This document shows positions 11,701-19,027 of a stretch of DNA of 60,492 bases, in pieces (the first letter of the stretch is position 1; every line of letters starts with the position of its first letter). Made by a program: the position numbers and the translations under genes. Source of the DNA: Acinetobacter pragensis. GTDB taxonomy: Bacteria > Pseudomonadota > Gammaproteobacteria > Pseudomonadales > Moraxellaceae. The stretch spans positions 155,794-216,285 of the forward strand of contig NZ_LUAW01000001.1 of the NCBI RefSeq assembly GCF_001605895.1, given 5' to 3'. Under the pieces are notes generated by a model, which worked only from the letters and a program-made list of their open reading frames with translations, had not been told where the DNA came from and did no database searches.

Positions 11701-13209
11701 ACGCTGTCCGAGAAAATCCGCGACACGGAAGGCCTGTTGCTTCAACAGTCACGCATTCAAGCAGAAATTCAAGAAAGCTTAATGCGTACCCGTCTTGTAC
11801 CGTTCTCACGGATGCTGCCGCGGTTGCAGCGGATTGTGCGCCAAACTTCATCGACTTTAAACCGTCCTGCAGAATTGATTGTGCAAAACACAGAAGGCGA
11901 ACTGGACCGTACAATTTTAGAACGTCTGGTTACGCCTTTTGAGCACATGCTCCGGAACGCAATTGACCATGGTTTGGAGGATACAGTTGACCGTTTGGCG
12001 CTGCATAAGCCTGAAGTCGGCAATATTATATTGAACATTAGCCGTCAAGGTACAGATGTGCTTGTATCATTCAGTGATGACGGCAAAGGCATTGATGAAG
12101 CAAAAATCAAAGCTAAAGCCTTGAGTCAGGGCTTGATTAAAGAAGATCAATTCCTGGAGAAACAGGAAGTGCTTCAGCTGATATTCCATCCGGGTTTCAG
12201 TACAGCGCAGGCGGTTACGCAGATTTCTGGACGCGGCGTAGGTCTGGATGTGGTGCAAAGCGAAATCAAGGCGCTGGGCGGCCATGTAACGGTTGATTCT
12301 GAACTGGGCAAAGGCACGACCTTCACGATCCGCGTACCGACGACGGTATCCGTCAGCGATGCCTTGATGGTGAAAGCAGGCGATCAGCAGTTTGCGATTT
12401 CCTTGGCGCAGATTGAACGTATTGTCCGTATTGCGCCTTCTGCGCTGGAAGATTATTTCGGCAGCAAGGCGGATACTTTCAAAATTGACAACAGCAGCTA
12501 TAAGTTGCGCTATCTATCTGAATTTGTTTCCAATCAGCCGGTGCCGCGTTTAAGCCAAATGGCGCATTCCTTGCCGGTATTGCTGATTAAGGGCAATAGC
12601 GGTCAAACCATTGCGTTGCTGGTCGATCAGCTGATCGGTTCGCGCGCGCAAATTGTGGTGAAACCTATTGGCCATCAATTCTCTAATGTCGGTGTGATTG
12701 CCGGCGCAACAATTTTAGGTGATGGTCAGGTCTGCTTGATTTTAGATGGGCAAAGCATTGCGCGTCAGATTCAAACCACGCAGCGCGTTAAACGCAGTAA
12801 GGATCAGCGAGATCTGCTGCGTCATGGCAGCGCGCGCCGCTTAGTCATGATTGTGGATGACTCGGTCACTGTACGTAAAGTGACATCGCGCCTGCTGGAG
12901 CGCCAAGGCTATGATATTGTCACGGCCAAAGATGGTGTAGACGCCATTGAACAGCTGGAAAATGTAAAACCAGACTTGATGCTGCTGGACATTGAAATGC
13001 CGCGTATGGATGGCTTTGAAGTCACGAACTTAGTCCGACATCATGATATTCATCAAGACTTGCCGATTATCATGATTACCTCCCGTACAGGTGAAAAACA
13101 CCGCGAACGCGCATTCAGCTTAGGCGTCACGCATTATATGGGCAAGCCTTTCCAAGAAGCGGAACTGCTGGCCAATATTGAAAGTTTAATTGCAGAAAAG
13201 CAGGAGTAA
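8731..13209 (+). CDS. chpA: ChpA hybrid chemotaxis histidine kinase with four Hpt domains and a receiver
   Basis: Very large CheA-type kinase (1492 residues) of the pilus chemosensory system, expected to pass phosphate to PilG and PilH. Four histidine phosphotransfer motifs are visible: H66 (HTLKGSGRM), H236 (HTLRGSSSM), H551 (HTLKGGANM) and H760 (HSIKGGARM). A dimerisation segment follows, then the ATPase with N-box MLRNAIDHGLE near 1071, G1 DDGKGID near 1115 and G2 GRGVGLDVV near 1167. A CheW-like domain (about 1200-1340) and a C-terminal receiver with D1420 (LLDIEMPRMDG) and lysine in MGKPFQ complete it. Pseudomonas ChpA is longer and has more phosphotransfer domains, so this is the shorter Acinetobacter-type form. 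The gene is also called pilL in some annotations. Confidence 0.96.
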   Translation: MKEILKNLVETTTLPEDSYLDQDAEILEIFVEEIEEIFAELNSLFTGWLAEPNNPETLTTIRRHFHTLKGSGRMVGAKSAGETAWAVEDTLNRVLSGAIVLTPVIQKFAQTVSNVYQYKLYPRFKTVEELDVDLRPLVLLGQQLQQGKSLEPALEELLSLADTLNSPNAKTGLELAEALETAAESGSAVGSNDSYIEETVSIFIEEAEEHLHTIDQFLKNDNEKIQDYNGLIRALHTLRGSSSMAQIDQIFEASSKVENLFKTLLQEDIVSSSKESALLVQYAEFVRDYLHTLRKGSSEQLDAIYETFNSAWTDYGFAAEKLSEDSNPQGLVSKLIELNIDQLLDAEFEFDSRAKAEFPEYLNLLSAQAQLLLEHTSNRASAGIHEFTAELKQGYDVLAEKPELMNFEYAYELFAQAHQEFIHLFDTLAAGQRVVLNADAQKLLNELSAFVQQDIDPAAAQAKHAESAAINAAAETAAPAGVDYAQLSQRIASERAQLQSAEANKNFDEDLLEIFLEEADELLAGIDADLSTWTKDQSNIGALNNLMRYLHTLKGGANMISASHVGLIAHELESVYERIIRQQIAINPALIQIIRLVQDDVSDRIQIIREQNTDYPADAVIDIIKNIQSIAEGQSSAAAVKAAAYDAAPAVEAELAVDDAPSVDSGIDRIEAEIEAEAHVQPAETAVQMNEPQLVSEQDERNTAVKPVLSEEDEALRSVVEETFLEEAEEVLDHTEQLLAQWFEQRSDRSILLQLQRAAHSIKGGARMVENEPVAAISYQLETTFEQFAVYHFNSNAYDDLLQTTVSWLKQAIFDKDYSNFDSIKFSLDAIEFVDVPAQLPNSFNRSEKTAAVRGFEFIQGDGVEPPSMQGEWTDALKADNSNEMIRISADLVEKMIDLAGENSINRSRIEMDLGQLGNTLNEMELAIKRLADQLRRMDGELESQIIAKHGTEHSRYADFDPLEMDQYSSLNQLSKSLAESASDLVDFKSTLSEKIRDTEGLLLQQSRIQAEIQESLMRTRLVPFSRMLPRLQRIVRQTSSTLNRPAELIVQNTEGELDRTILERLVTPFEHMLRNAIDHGLEDTVDRLALHKPEVGNIILNISRQGTDVLVSFSDDGKGIDEAKIKAKALSQGLIKEDQFLEKQEVLQLIFHPGFSTAQAVTQISGRGVGLDVVQSEIKALGGHVTVDSELGKGTTFTIRVPTTVSVSDALMVKAGDQQFAISLAQIERIVRIAPSALEDYFGSKADTFKIDNSSYKLRYLSEFVSNQPVPRLSQMAHSLPVLLIKGNSGQTIALLVDQLIGSRAQIVVKPIGHQFSNVGVIAGATILGDGQVCLILDGQSIARQIQTTQRVKRSKDQRDLLRHGSARRLVMIVDDSVTVRKVTSRLLERQGYDIVTAKDGVDAIEQLENVKPDLMLLDIEMPRMDGFEVTNLVRHHDIHQDLPIIMITSRTGEKHRERAFSLGVTHYMGKPFQEAELLANIESLIAEKQE

Positions 13210-13212
13210 TCC

Positions 13213-13659
13213 ATGAGTCAGACTACTGTGTTGAATGAGATTAACCAGCAGGAGCTGCAGCATTTAATTACTGTTTCTACAGGGTTTATTGATGCGTACA
13301 TCATCGATTGCCACGGTAAAGAAGCGATGCTGCTGCCGCAAAACATTGTTTTGTCTGCATTGGACAGTGAAACCCAAGTGCCGAATGTGCAGTGGCATGA
13401 ATTGAAACTGCCTGTGTATGCTGTGAATGAGCCTGGGCGTAAAAATGGTGTGGCATTGGTAATTGAAGGGGATGAAGTCAATCAGCGTTTTGCGCTGATG
13501 TGCAATGAAATGCCTAAATCGATCCGTCTGCGTATTTCAGAAATTGTTGATGAAGAGCATGCGTTGACAGACCCGGCAGTTTTCCAGTACGTGCGCATGA
13601 ACGATCAGATTTATCACATTCCTAATCTGGCCTATATGCAATCCGCTATCGGTCTCTAA
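13213..13659 (+). CDS. divergent CheW-like protein (ChpC-like) at the end of the pil-chp operon
   Basis: 148-residue soluble protein starting 3 bases after the chpA stop, so surely co-transcribed. The pattern (AYIIDCHGKEAMLLPQNIV ... LKLPVYAV ... VALVIEGDEVNQRFALMC ... LRISEIVDE) follows a shortened CheW fold. I infer a second coupling protein comparable in role to Pseudomonas ChpC. Similarity to classical CheW is weak, and the NIRG-type motif is absent. The exact role is unknown. Confidence 0.7.
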   Translation: MSQTTVLNEINQQELQHLITVSTGFIDAYIIDCHGKEAMLLPQNIVLSALDSETQVPNVQWHELKLPVYAVNEPGRKNGVALVIEGDEVNQRFALMCNEMPKSIRLRISEIVDEEHALTDPAVFQYVRMNDQIYHIPNLAYMQSAIGL

Positions 13660-13679
13660 GGGCTGAAAAGCATGGCAAT

Positions 13680-13708
13680 AAAAAAGGAACGCTTAGCGTT
13701 CATTTTTT
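13680..13708. terminator. bidirectional terminator between pil-chp operon and dapE
   Basis: GAACGC-TTA-GCGTTC stem-loop at 13687-13701, with an A-run before it and a T-run (ATTTTTTAT) after it. It can end transcription of both the rightward operon and the leftward dapE. Confidence 0.85.
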
Positions 13709-13738
13709 ATTGCCTGAATGATTCAATAGCGGGATTGA

Positions 13739-14872
13739 TTATGCGAGCAGGCCTTCTAAAATCTGCTCATAAATCTCGGCCAAAGGCTCTAAATCAGCTA
13801 CATTCACATGCTCATCGACTTGATGGATTGTGGCATTCAATACGCCTAATTCAAGAACCTGAGCGCCAGTAGGTGCAATAAAGCGGCCATCGGATGTGCC
13901 GCCGCTGGTAGAAAGCTCTGTTTCAACTCCTGTGACATTGCGGATAGCATGTTTGGCAGCATTCACCAATTCACCGACTGGGGTTAAGAATGGCAAGCCG
14001 GACAGCGTCCATTCAATATCATAGTCGACATTGTGGCGGTCTAAAATTTCTAAGGTGCGGGCCTTTAGTTCATCTGCAGTGACTTCTGTGGAATAGCGGA
14101 AGTTGAATAAAGACGTCATTGTGCCGGGAACGACATTGGTTGCGCCCGTTCCTGAGTTGATATTGGAAATTTGGAAAGATGTTGCCGGAAAATATTCATT
14201 GCCGTGATCCCAAACCGTTTCGCAGAGTTCTGCAATGGCTTTTGATGCTGTATGAATTGGATTTACCGCAAGATGCGGGTAGGCAACATGGCCTTGCTTG
14301 CCTTTTACCGTTAATTTTGCATTTAAAGAGCCGCGGCGGCCGTTTTTCACAATGTCGCCTAAGGTATGAGTGCTGGACGGTTCGCCCACCAAGCACCAAG
14401 CCATTTTTTCATTGCGGGCTTCCAAGGTTTCAACTACTTTAACCGTGCCGTTAATAGAAGGCCCTTCTTCATCTGATGTAATCAAGAATGCGATAGAGCC
14501 TTTATGGTTCGGGTGCTTGGCTGTAAAGCGCTCCGAAGCGACAACCATAGCCGCCAGCGCAGTTTTCATATCTGCGCTGCCGCGGCCATAAAGTTTGCCG
14601 TCGCGGATTTCCGGTGCAAAAGGGTCTGAACCCCATGCATCTAAGCTGCCTGTCGGGACAACATCGGTATGTCCTGCGAAACAGAAAACGGGAGACTCCG
14701 TACCGCGACGCGCCCATAAGTTGTCGACGTCTTCAAAACGCATATGTTCAATAGTAAAGCCTGCATTTTCCAAACGCTCTGCCATGATGGTCTGGCAAGT
14801 GTGATCGACAGGTGTTACCGAAGGCTGGCGTAAGAGCTCTAGGCTGAGATCGAGGGTCGCTGATGAAGTCAT
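13739..14872 (-). CDS. dapE: succinyl-diaminopimelate desuccinylase DapE
   Basis: Zinc hydrolase of the lysine/meso-diaminopimelate pathway (377 residues). It removes succinate from N-succinyl-LL-diaminopimelate in the cytoplasm to supply cell-wall cross-links and lysine. M20-family metal ligands are visible: H68 and D70 in [12 protein letters not shown], the [13 protein letters not shown] segment, the catalytic glutamates in ITSDEEGPS, and the DapE-specific [13 protein letters not shown] near the C-terminus. Length and motifs are typical of the family. It stands alone, convergent with the pil-chp operon. Confidence 0.97.
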   Translation of the reverse strand: MTSSATLDLSLELLRQPSVTPVDHTCQTIMAERLENAGFTIEHMRFEDVDNLWARRGTESPVFCFAGHTDVVPTGSLDAWGSDPFAPEIRDGKLYGRGSADMKTALAAMVVASERFTAKHPNHKGSIAFLITSDEEGPSINGTVKVVETLEARNEKMAWCLVGEPSSTHTLGDIVKNGRRGSLNAKLTVKGKQGHVAYPHLAVNPIHTASKAIAELCETVWDHGNEYFPATSFQISNINSGTGATNVVPGTMTSLFNFRYSTEVTADELKARTLEILDRHNVDYDIEWTLSGLPFLTPVGELVNAAKHAIRNVTGVETELSTSGGTSDGRFIAPTGAQVLELGVLNATIHQVDEHVNVADLEPLAEIYEQILEGLLA

Positions 14873-14942
14873 GCTGAATCTGAAAGTCTAAAATGTCGCA
14901 ATATAATAGGCGAATCAGCAAAATAAAGGAAAATTTAAACAT

Positions 14943-14970
14943 AAAAAAACCTTATCAGCAGATAAGGTTT
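14943..14970 (-). terminator. terminator of the entericidin-like gene
   Basis: AAACCTTATC-AGCA-GATAAGGTTT is a 10-base perfect stem. On the minus strand it runs into a T-tract (A-run at 14943-14949), 18 bases past the stop of the small lipoprotein gene. Confidence 0.88.
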
Positions 14971-14987
14971 CTTATTGGATAGAGAAA

Positions 14988-15128
14988 TTACATCTTGTCT
15001 TGTGTTTTCTCAGCCGTATTTGTTACCGCATCACCTGCTTTTGATACGTCCTTGCCAAAACCTTTAAATGTATTGCAGCCTGTCAATGCAAAAGCCACGA
15101 TTAGTGAAGCCGCCAGAATTTTTTTCAT
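14988..15128 (-). CDS. entericidin-like small lipoprotein
   Basis: 46-residue gene found by reading the minus strand. It begins MKKILAASLIVAFALTGC, a lipoprotein signal with lipobox LTGC at residue 18. The short mature peptide (NTFKGFGKDVSKAGDAV...) has the entericidin A/B-family pattern of a GKDxxxxG amphipathic helix. E. coli entericidins form a stress-linked toxin/antitoxin-like lipoprotein pair. Here only one gene is seen, so a bacteriolytic role is not implied. GGAGATGACG precedes the ATG and a strong terminator follows the stop. Confidence 0.82.
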   Translation of the reverse strand: MKKILAASLIVAFALTGCNTFKGFGKDVSKAGDAVTNTAEKTQDKM

Positions 15129-15261
15129 CGTCATCTCCATTATTATGAATAATTAAATTATTCTGATGTGTGATTAAGATTAAAAAATACACTGGTTAAA
15201 CTATATGCAGTTTTTATTGTGGTTAGGTAAGCAAATGTAATTCAAAATAATATCACTGATT

Positions 15262-16131
15262 TTATTTACAGCGCTGCAGCGTTAAGAGGCTTGGCTGACG
15301 GTACATATAATAGCGCTCATCCGTCATTGCTTTATATAGGCCGTCTGTCCACCATTTTGCATTTTGGCTACTTGCGTTCATCAGCGGGCAAATCCATTCA
15401 TGGCGCTGCAGGCGATAGTACTGCGGTGTGCCGGAAGGAATCCGATGCCCCCAATGCCCTATTCTGCGGGATGGATTAACCCAGTCGGGCAGGGTGAGGC
15501 TTGATGACGGCGAGGGTAAATACAGCTGTCCTTTTAAAACGCAAAAACGGCGCTGAATCGTGCGCTCCATTGCATCTGCAAACTGAAATTGCTTTTGCGT
15601 AAAATGATGCAGTTTTCGGCTTAGGGTATCGCTGCGGTTCAGGCCATACCAAAAAGGCAGTGAATAGTCGCGTTCCGCTAAATAATATTTCAGCGCAACT
15701 TCCCAATGTTCAATTTCATTGCTTTCGGTATTAAGCAATAGGAAATCCAATTCGCCTAGCGTGCGTGCGCCGTCAATCTTTTGAATGCTATGTCCCAGCA
15801 GTTGATAAGCATGGTAGCTGCTGTCCAAAAGCCAGAACCAAATAAACATTTCAAAACGCAGACCCAGACGGGTACTTTTTAACTTTTGTAAAAAACTGAT
15901 CAGCTCATCAGGATGCTGATCTAAATACTGCAAGCGGGGCCAATAACGATCTAAATGCTCACGCCAAATACTGTCATTGTGAAATTGAAATGAGTGCGTT
16001 ATAGGCAGGTCTGCAGGCAGGCTGCGTAAAATATTCGGGCTGCCGACACAGAATGCCAGTTGGCGCGCCATGGGATGCGTCAGATGCAGCCAGCGTTCGT
16101 CAAGATTGGAGTCTAAAAAATCAAAGTGCAT
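15262..16131 (-). CDS. DUF1853 family protein
   Basis: Protein of unknown function, about 289 residues, matching the conserved DUF1853 pattern: LTHPMARQLAFCVGSPNIL near the N-terminus, RLGLRFEMFIWFWL in the middle and GELDFLLLN followed by EHWEVALKYYLA. The Glu/Asp-rich ELDFLL...EHWEVALKYY stretch resembles a PD-(D/E)XK nuclease core, but this is only a family-level impression. I prefer the ATG at 16131 (MHFDFLDSN) over an upstream in-frame start at 16161, because the family begins near the DFLDS segment. It is divergent from the YbaN-like gene. Confidence 0.85.
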   Translation of the reverse strand: MHFDFLDSNLDERWLHLTHPMARQLAFCVGSPNILRSLPADLPITHSFQFHNDSIWREHLDRYWPRLQYLDQHPDELISFLQKLKSTRLGLRFEMFIWFWLLDSSYHAYQLLGHSIQKIDGARTLGELDFLLLNTESNEIEHWEVALKYYLAERDYSLPFWYGLNRSDTLSRKLHHFTQKQFQFADAMERTIQRRFCVLKGQLYLPSPSSSLTLPDWVNPSRRIGHWGHRIPSGTPQYYRLQRHEWICPLMNASSQNAKWWTDGLYKAMTDERYYMYRQPSLLTLQRCK

Positions 16132-16217
16132 GCGTCGCCTGAGGAAAGTGCAGAATAACAACGGATAAATTGCAAAAACGCTTTATACTACCTTAATTCT
16201 GAGATTTGGGCTGTGGT

Positions 16218-16622
16218 ATGAGAACGTTGTTTTGGCGAAGCCTTGTGGTGATTTTTGTCATACTGGGCTTTATTGGCGCAATTTTGCCAGGCATGCCGAC
16301 AACGGTTTTTCTGATATTAGCCGCTTGGGCGGCCTCAAAAGGCTGGCCGCAAATGGATGCCTGGCTGCTGAACCACCCGAAGTACGGCTCAACACTGCGC
16401 GCTTGGCGTGAAAACGGCACCGTGCCGCGCAAAGCCAAATGGATTGCCAGCACTATGATGCTGATCAGCGGGGTGATCATGCTGTTCACTACAGCACCGT
16501 TAGCAGTGAAAGTATTTACTGACGTGACCATGCTGGCGGTATCGGTGTGGCTATGGCTGCGCCCAGAACCGCAGTCATTTAAAAACAGTTTAAATGCTGA
16601 AAAGACAGAGAATAAAGAATAA
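16218..16622 (+). CDS. YbaN-type DUF454 inner-membrane protein
   Basis: Small membrane protein (134 residues from the ATG at 16218; an in-frame TTG lies at 16206). It has the DUF454 signature GFIGAILPGMPTTVFLILAAWAASKG followed by a WLLNHPKYGSTLRAW segment, then two further hydrophobic helices near residues 75-115. Function is unknown; E. coli YbaN is the reference. Its stop overlaps the ATG of the next gene by one base, so the two are translationally coupled. Confidence 0.87.
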   Translation: MRTLFWRSLVVIFVILGFIGAILPGMPTTVFLILAAWAASKGWPQMDAWLLNHPKYGSTLRAWRENGTVPRKAKWIASTMMLISGVIMLFTTAPLAVKVFTDVTMLAVSVWLWLRPEPQSFKNSLNAEKTENKE

Positions 16623-17110
16623 TGCAATATACACTTGATCAAGCCGATATCACCATTGATTTAAAGCATCAAACTTTGAGCTTAAATAAACTGAAAAAGT
16701 TTTATGTGATTTCTACAGGTAAAAATGGAATCGGTGAAACTGAAAATAGCGGAAAAACGCCACGCGGCTGGCATTTGGTGGCAGAAAAAATTGGCGCAGA
16801 TTTACCATTAAATACGGTATTTATTGGGCGTAAACCCACAGGTGAAATCTATAGCCCAGAATTGGCTGCCCAGCACCCAGAGCGGGACTGGATTTTATCG
16901 CGTATTTTATGGCTGAGCGGTTTAGAGGCAGGGTTCAATCAAGGTAAAGGCTGTGATACCTATAAACGGTATATTTATATACACGGCACGCCAGATTCTG
17001 AACCGATGGGCATTCCGCAGTCTCATGGCTGCATACGCATGCGCAATCATGATATTGCTGAGCTGTTTGAACTGCTACCAGCGCAGTCTTTGGTTTATAT
17101 TGCAGAGTAA
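16622..17110 (+). CDS. elsL: cytoplasmic YkuD-family L,D-carboxypeptidase/transpeptidase, ElsL-like
   Basis: 162-residue YkuD-domain enzyme with the catalytic motif H121-GTP ... SHGC137IRMRN. Cys137 is the nucleophile. Unlike classical L,D-transpeptidases it has no signal peptide or membrane segment, starting directly MQYTLDQADITID, so it should act in the cytoplasm. Acinetobacter baumannii ElsL (also LdtK) is a cytosolic YkuD protein reported to trim recycled muropeptides as an L,D-carboxypeptidase. Length, motif and lack of export signal fit that protein, and I infer this identity. It overlaps the YbaN-like gene by one base. Confidence 0.65.
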   Translation: MQYTLDQADITIDLKHQTLSLNKLKKFYVISTGKNGIGETENSGKTPRGWHLVAEKIGADLPLNTVFIGRKPTGEIYSPELAAQHPERDWILSRILWLSGLEAGFNQGKGCDTYKRYIYIHGTPDSEPMGIPQSHGCIRMRNHDIAELFELLPAQSLVYIAE

Positions 17111-17567
17111 AGGATGGGCTGCCATCTAAATGAATGACATAAAGAACATCAGGTATAGCGGATCAAGTACCGTGAATACATAGGTCTTTTTTTATTGCGT
17201 TTAACTTTAAGGCTTCTGCTGAAGAGATCCGTTTAAAATTTGAAAGTTACAGGATGCCTATATTTTGTTACGCGCGGCATTTTAATGGCGGCTACAATAT
17301 TCAAAGCCTGAATAGATTCTGTTGAACTGTGAAATTATTCAGAATCAGGCCTGATCAATCCGTTGCAGCATAAGAAAATATATTGTCAAAATTGGCTTGA
17401 AATAAGATATGCATTTAAAAATTAAGCGAAAATTGCAGTTTTTTATAGCAGATCACCTATTTTTTAATCACTCGGGCGCAAAAAGTGGAAAACTCGCAGA
17501 AAAGCGTTTGACACTCAGTCTAGATTCTCTATAATGCACCTCATCAAACGATGAAGACGTTTTGAAA
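17111..17567 (+). promoter_or_regulatory. leader and promoter of the tRNA array
   Basis: A strong sigma-70 promoter lies at 17508-17535: TTGACA (17508-17513), 16-base spacer, TATAAT (17530-17535). The first tRNA begins 33 bases further on. The rest of this 457-base stretch (17111-17500) shows no ORF or RNA I can support. Confidence 0.85.
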
Positions 17568-17643
17568 GGGCGCTTAGCTCAGTTGGTAGAGCGTCTGCCT
17601 TACAAGCAGAATGTCGGCGGTTCGATCCCGTCAGCGCCCACCA
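17568..17643 (+). tRNA. tRNA-Val(TAC), copy 1
   Basis: 76-base cloverleaf with encoded CCA. Acceptor GGGCGCT pairs with AGCGCCC. Anticodon stem-loop CTGCCTTACAAGCAG gives TAC (valine). T-arm is GGCGGTTCGATCCCGTC. First of eight tRNA genes in the array. Confidence 0.97.
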
Positions 17644-17671
17644 AGCTTTTTCAGCGTTAAGATATTAAAGT

Positions 17672-17748
17672 GCAGCGGTAGTTCAGTTGGTTAGAATACC
17701 GGCCTGTCACGCCGGGGGTCGCGGGTTCGAGTCCCGTCCGCTGCGCCA
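17672..17748 (+). tRNA. tRNA-Asp(GTC), copy 1
   Basis: 77-base cloverleaf with encoded CCA. Acceptor GCAGCGG pairs with CCGCTGC. Anticodon loop CCTGTCACG gives GTC (aspartate). T-arm is GCGGGTTCGAGTCCCGT. Confidence 0.97.
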
Positions 17749-17797
17749 CTTTAAATCTTAATATTCGTTTGAACCACAATAGCGACATTGTGTGAAT

Positions 17798-17874
17798 GCA
17801 GCGGTAGTTCAGTTGGTTAGAATACCGGCCTGTCACGCCGGGGGTCGCGGGTTCGAGTCCCGTCCGCTGCGCCA
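17798..17874 (+). tRNA. tRNA-Asp(GTC), copy 2
   Basis: Identical in sequence to Asp copy 1 through the full 77 bases including CCA. The two Asp copies stand next to each other here, which breaks the otherwise strict Val/Asp alternation. Confidence 0.97.
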
Positions 17875-17895
17875 TTTACATGATCGATCTTTTGA

Positions 17896-17971
17896 GGGCG
17901 CTTAGCTCAGTTGGTAGAGCGTCTGCCTTACAAGCAGAATGTCGGCGGTTCGATCCCGTCAGCGCCCACCA
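17896..17971 (+). tRNA. tRNA-Val(TAC), copy 2
   Basis: Same 76-base sequence as Val copy 1, with CCA encoded. Confidence 0.97.
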
Positions 17972-17982
17972 TTCTTTATGAT

Positions 17983-18059
17983 GCAGCGGTAGTTCAGTTG
18001 GTTAGAATACCGGCCTGTCACGCCGGGGGTCGCGGGTTCGAGTCCCGTCCGCTGCGCCA
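17983..18059 (+). tRNA. tRNA-Asp(GTC), copy 3
   Basis: Same 77-base sequence as the other Asp copies; only 11 bases separate it from Val copy 2. Confidence 0.97.
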
Positions 18060-18089
18060 TTTAAAGAATCATTGCAACAAACCCTTAAA

Positions 18090-18165
18090 GGGCGCTTAGC
18101 TCAGTTGGTAGAGCGTCTGCCTTACAAGCAGAATGTCGGCGGTTCGATCCCGTCAGCGCCCACCA
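18090..18165 (+). tRNA. tRNA-Val(TAC), copy 3
   Basis: Same 76-base sequence as the other Val copies, CCA encoded. Confidence 0.97.
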
Positions 18166-18210
18166 TATCTTTTAAGATATAGAGTGTACTTCGTAAAGAA
18201 GTGACGTGAT

Positions 18211-18287
18211 GCAGCGGTAGTTCAGTTGGTTAGAATACCGGCCTGTCACGCCGGGGGTCGCGGGTTCGAGTCCCGTCCGCTGCGCCA
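18211..18287 (+). tRNA. tRNA-Asp(GTC), copy 4
   Basis: Same 77-base sequence as the other Asp copies. A longer spacer of 97 bases follows, containing the small hairpin ACAAAGC-TTC-GCTTTGT. Confidence 0.97.
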
Positions 18288-18384
18288 TTTATCTTAAAAT
18301 CTCTGTTCAAGAGAATGCCTTTAGAAAAATTTTCGATTTTTCTTTTGCGCTCAGACAAAGCTTCGCTTTGTTACTCTTCGCTCA

Positions 18385-18460
18385 GGGCGCTTAGCTCAGT
18401 TGGTAGAGCGTCTGCCTTACAAGCAGAATGTCGGCGGTTCGATCCCGTCAGCGCCCACCA
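18385..18460 (+). tRNA. tRNA-Val(TAC), copy 4
   Basis: Last tRNA of the array, same 76-base sequence. No rho-independent terminator is evident in the 83 bases before the next gene. Confidence 0.97.
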
Positions 18461-18543
18461 TATCTCTTATCTTAATACTTGCCTAATAATTGATTATTTC
18501 ATAGAATCCTGAATCTATAATAATTAATATACGTATGTGATCT

Positions 18544-19005
18544 ATGAGAAATCCATATCAACGCAAGGCTGCCGTAAAAAATCAAATAACAGCCTACAAT
18601 CCTCAAGATATTTATAAACAATTCATTGAAATTATGGTTGCGCAAGCGGGACTGATCGCACTGTATCAGGACGGCTGGGCATTGTGCGCGACACCTACAG
18701 GGCAAAAAGCCTTTGCTGTCTGGAAAAATAAAAGCCTCGCAAAATTATTGATTAAAGACAATTGGGCCAATTATGAGGTTCAAGAAATCAGCCTGAAAGA
18801 TTTTATTGAAAAGGTAATTCCGTTTCTGCGTGAACAAAATACCGTGGTGTCTATGGATTTAACCCCTGAAGGACAGAATATATTGGTAGCGCCGGAAAAG
18901 CTCCTGCTGGATTTAAAGAGCTATCTCTACCAAGTCTATGTACAAAAGCCTGATTTTTTTAAAAATTTAAATATTCCTTTACCGCGAAATATCCGAATCA
19001 ATTAA
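18544..19005 (+). CDS. DUF2750-like protein
   Basis: 153-residue soluble protein of unknown role. The central region (LIALYQDGWALCATPTGQ, then VWKNKSLAKLLIKDNWANYE and EISLKDFIEKVIPFLREQN) follows the DUF2750 layout: a strand describing a value line, a W-x-N/P motif, then a helix ending in L..L. The C-terminal LLLDLKSYLY matches the family end. Basic residues at the N-terminus (MRNPYQRKAAVKNQ) suggest no export. It sits directly after the tRNA array. Confidence 0.7.
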   Translation: MRNPYQRKAAVKNQITAYNPQDIYKQFIEIMVAQAGLIALYQDGWALCATPTGQKAFAVWKNKSLAKLLIKDNWANYEVQEISLKDFIEKVIPFLREQNTVVSMDLTPEGQNILVAPEKLLLDLKSYLYQVYVQKPDFFKNLNIPLPRNIRIN

Positions 19006-19027
19006 ACAGTTTCATCAGGGCCGTGCG

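Noticed and set aside
14988..15128. Entericidin-type toxin-antitoxin pair
   Set aside because: Only one lipoprotein gene is present; no second entericidin or antitoxin ORF lies next to it, so no pair was called.
16193..16642. Minus-strand ORF of 149 codons
   Set aside because: It is antisense to the YbaN-like gene, which shows the family motif and couples to the next gene.
17657..17875. Minus-strand ORF across the tRNA array with a repeated RTGLEPATPGVTGRYSNQL-like peptide
   Set aside because: It is the antisense reading of tRNA-Asp copies, a well-known false protein prediction.
17568..18460. Regularly spaced identical repeats resembling a CRISPR array
   Set aside because: The repeats are two complete tRNA genes with cloverleaf pairing and CCA ends; spacers differ in length and no cas genes are near.
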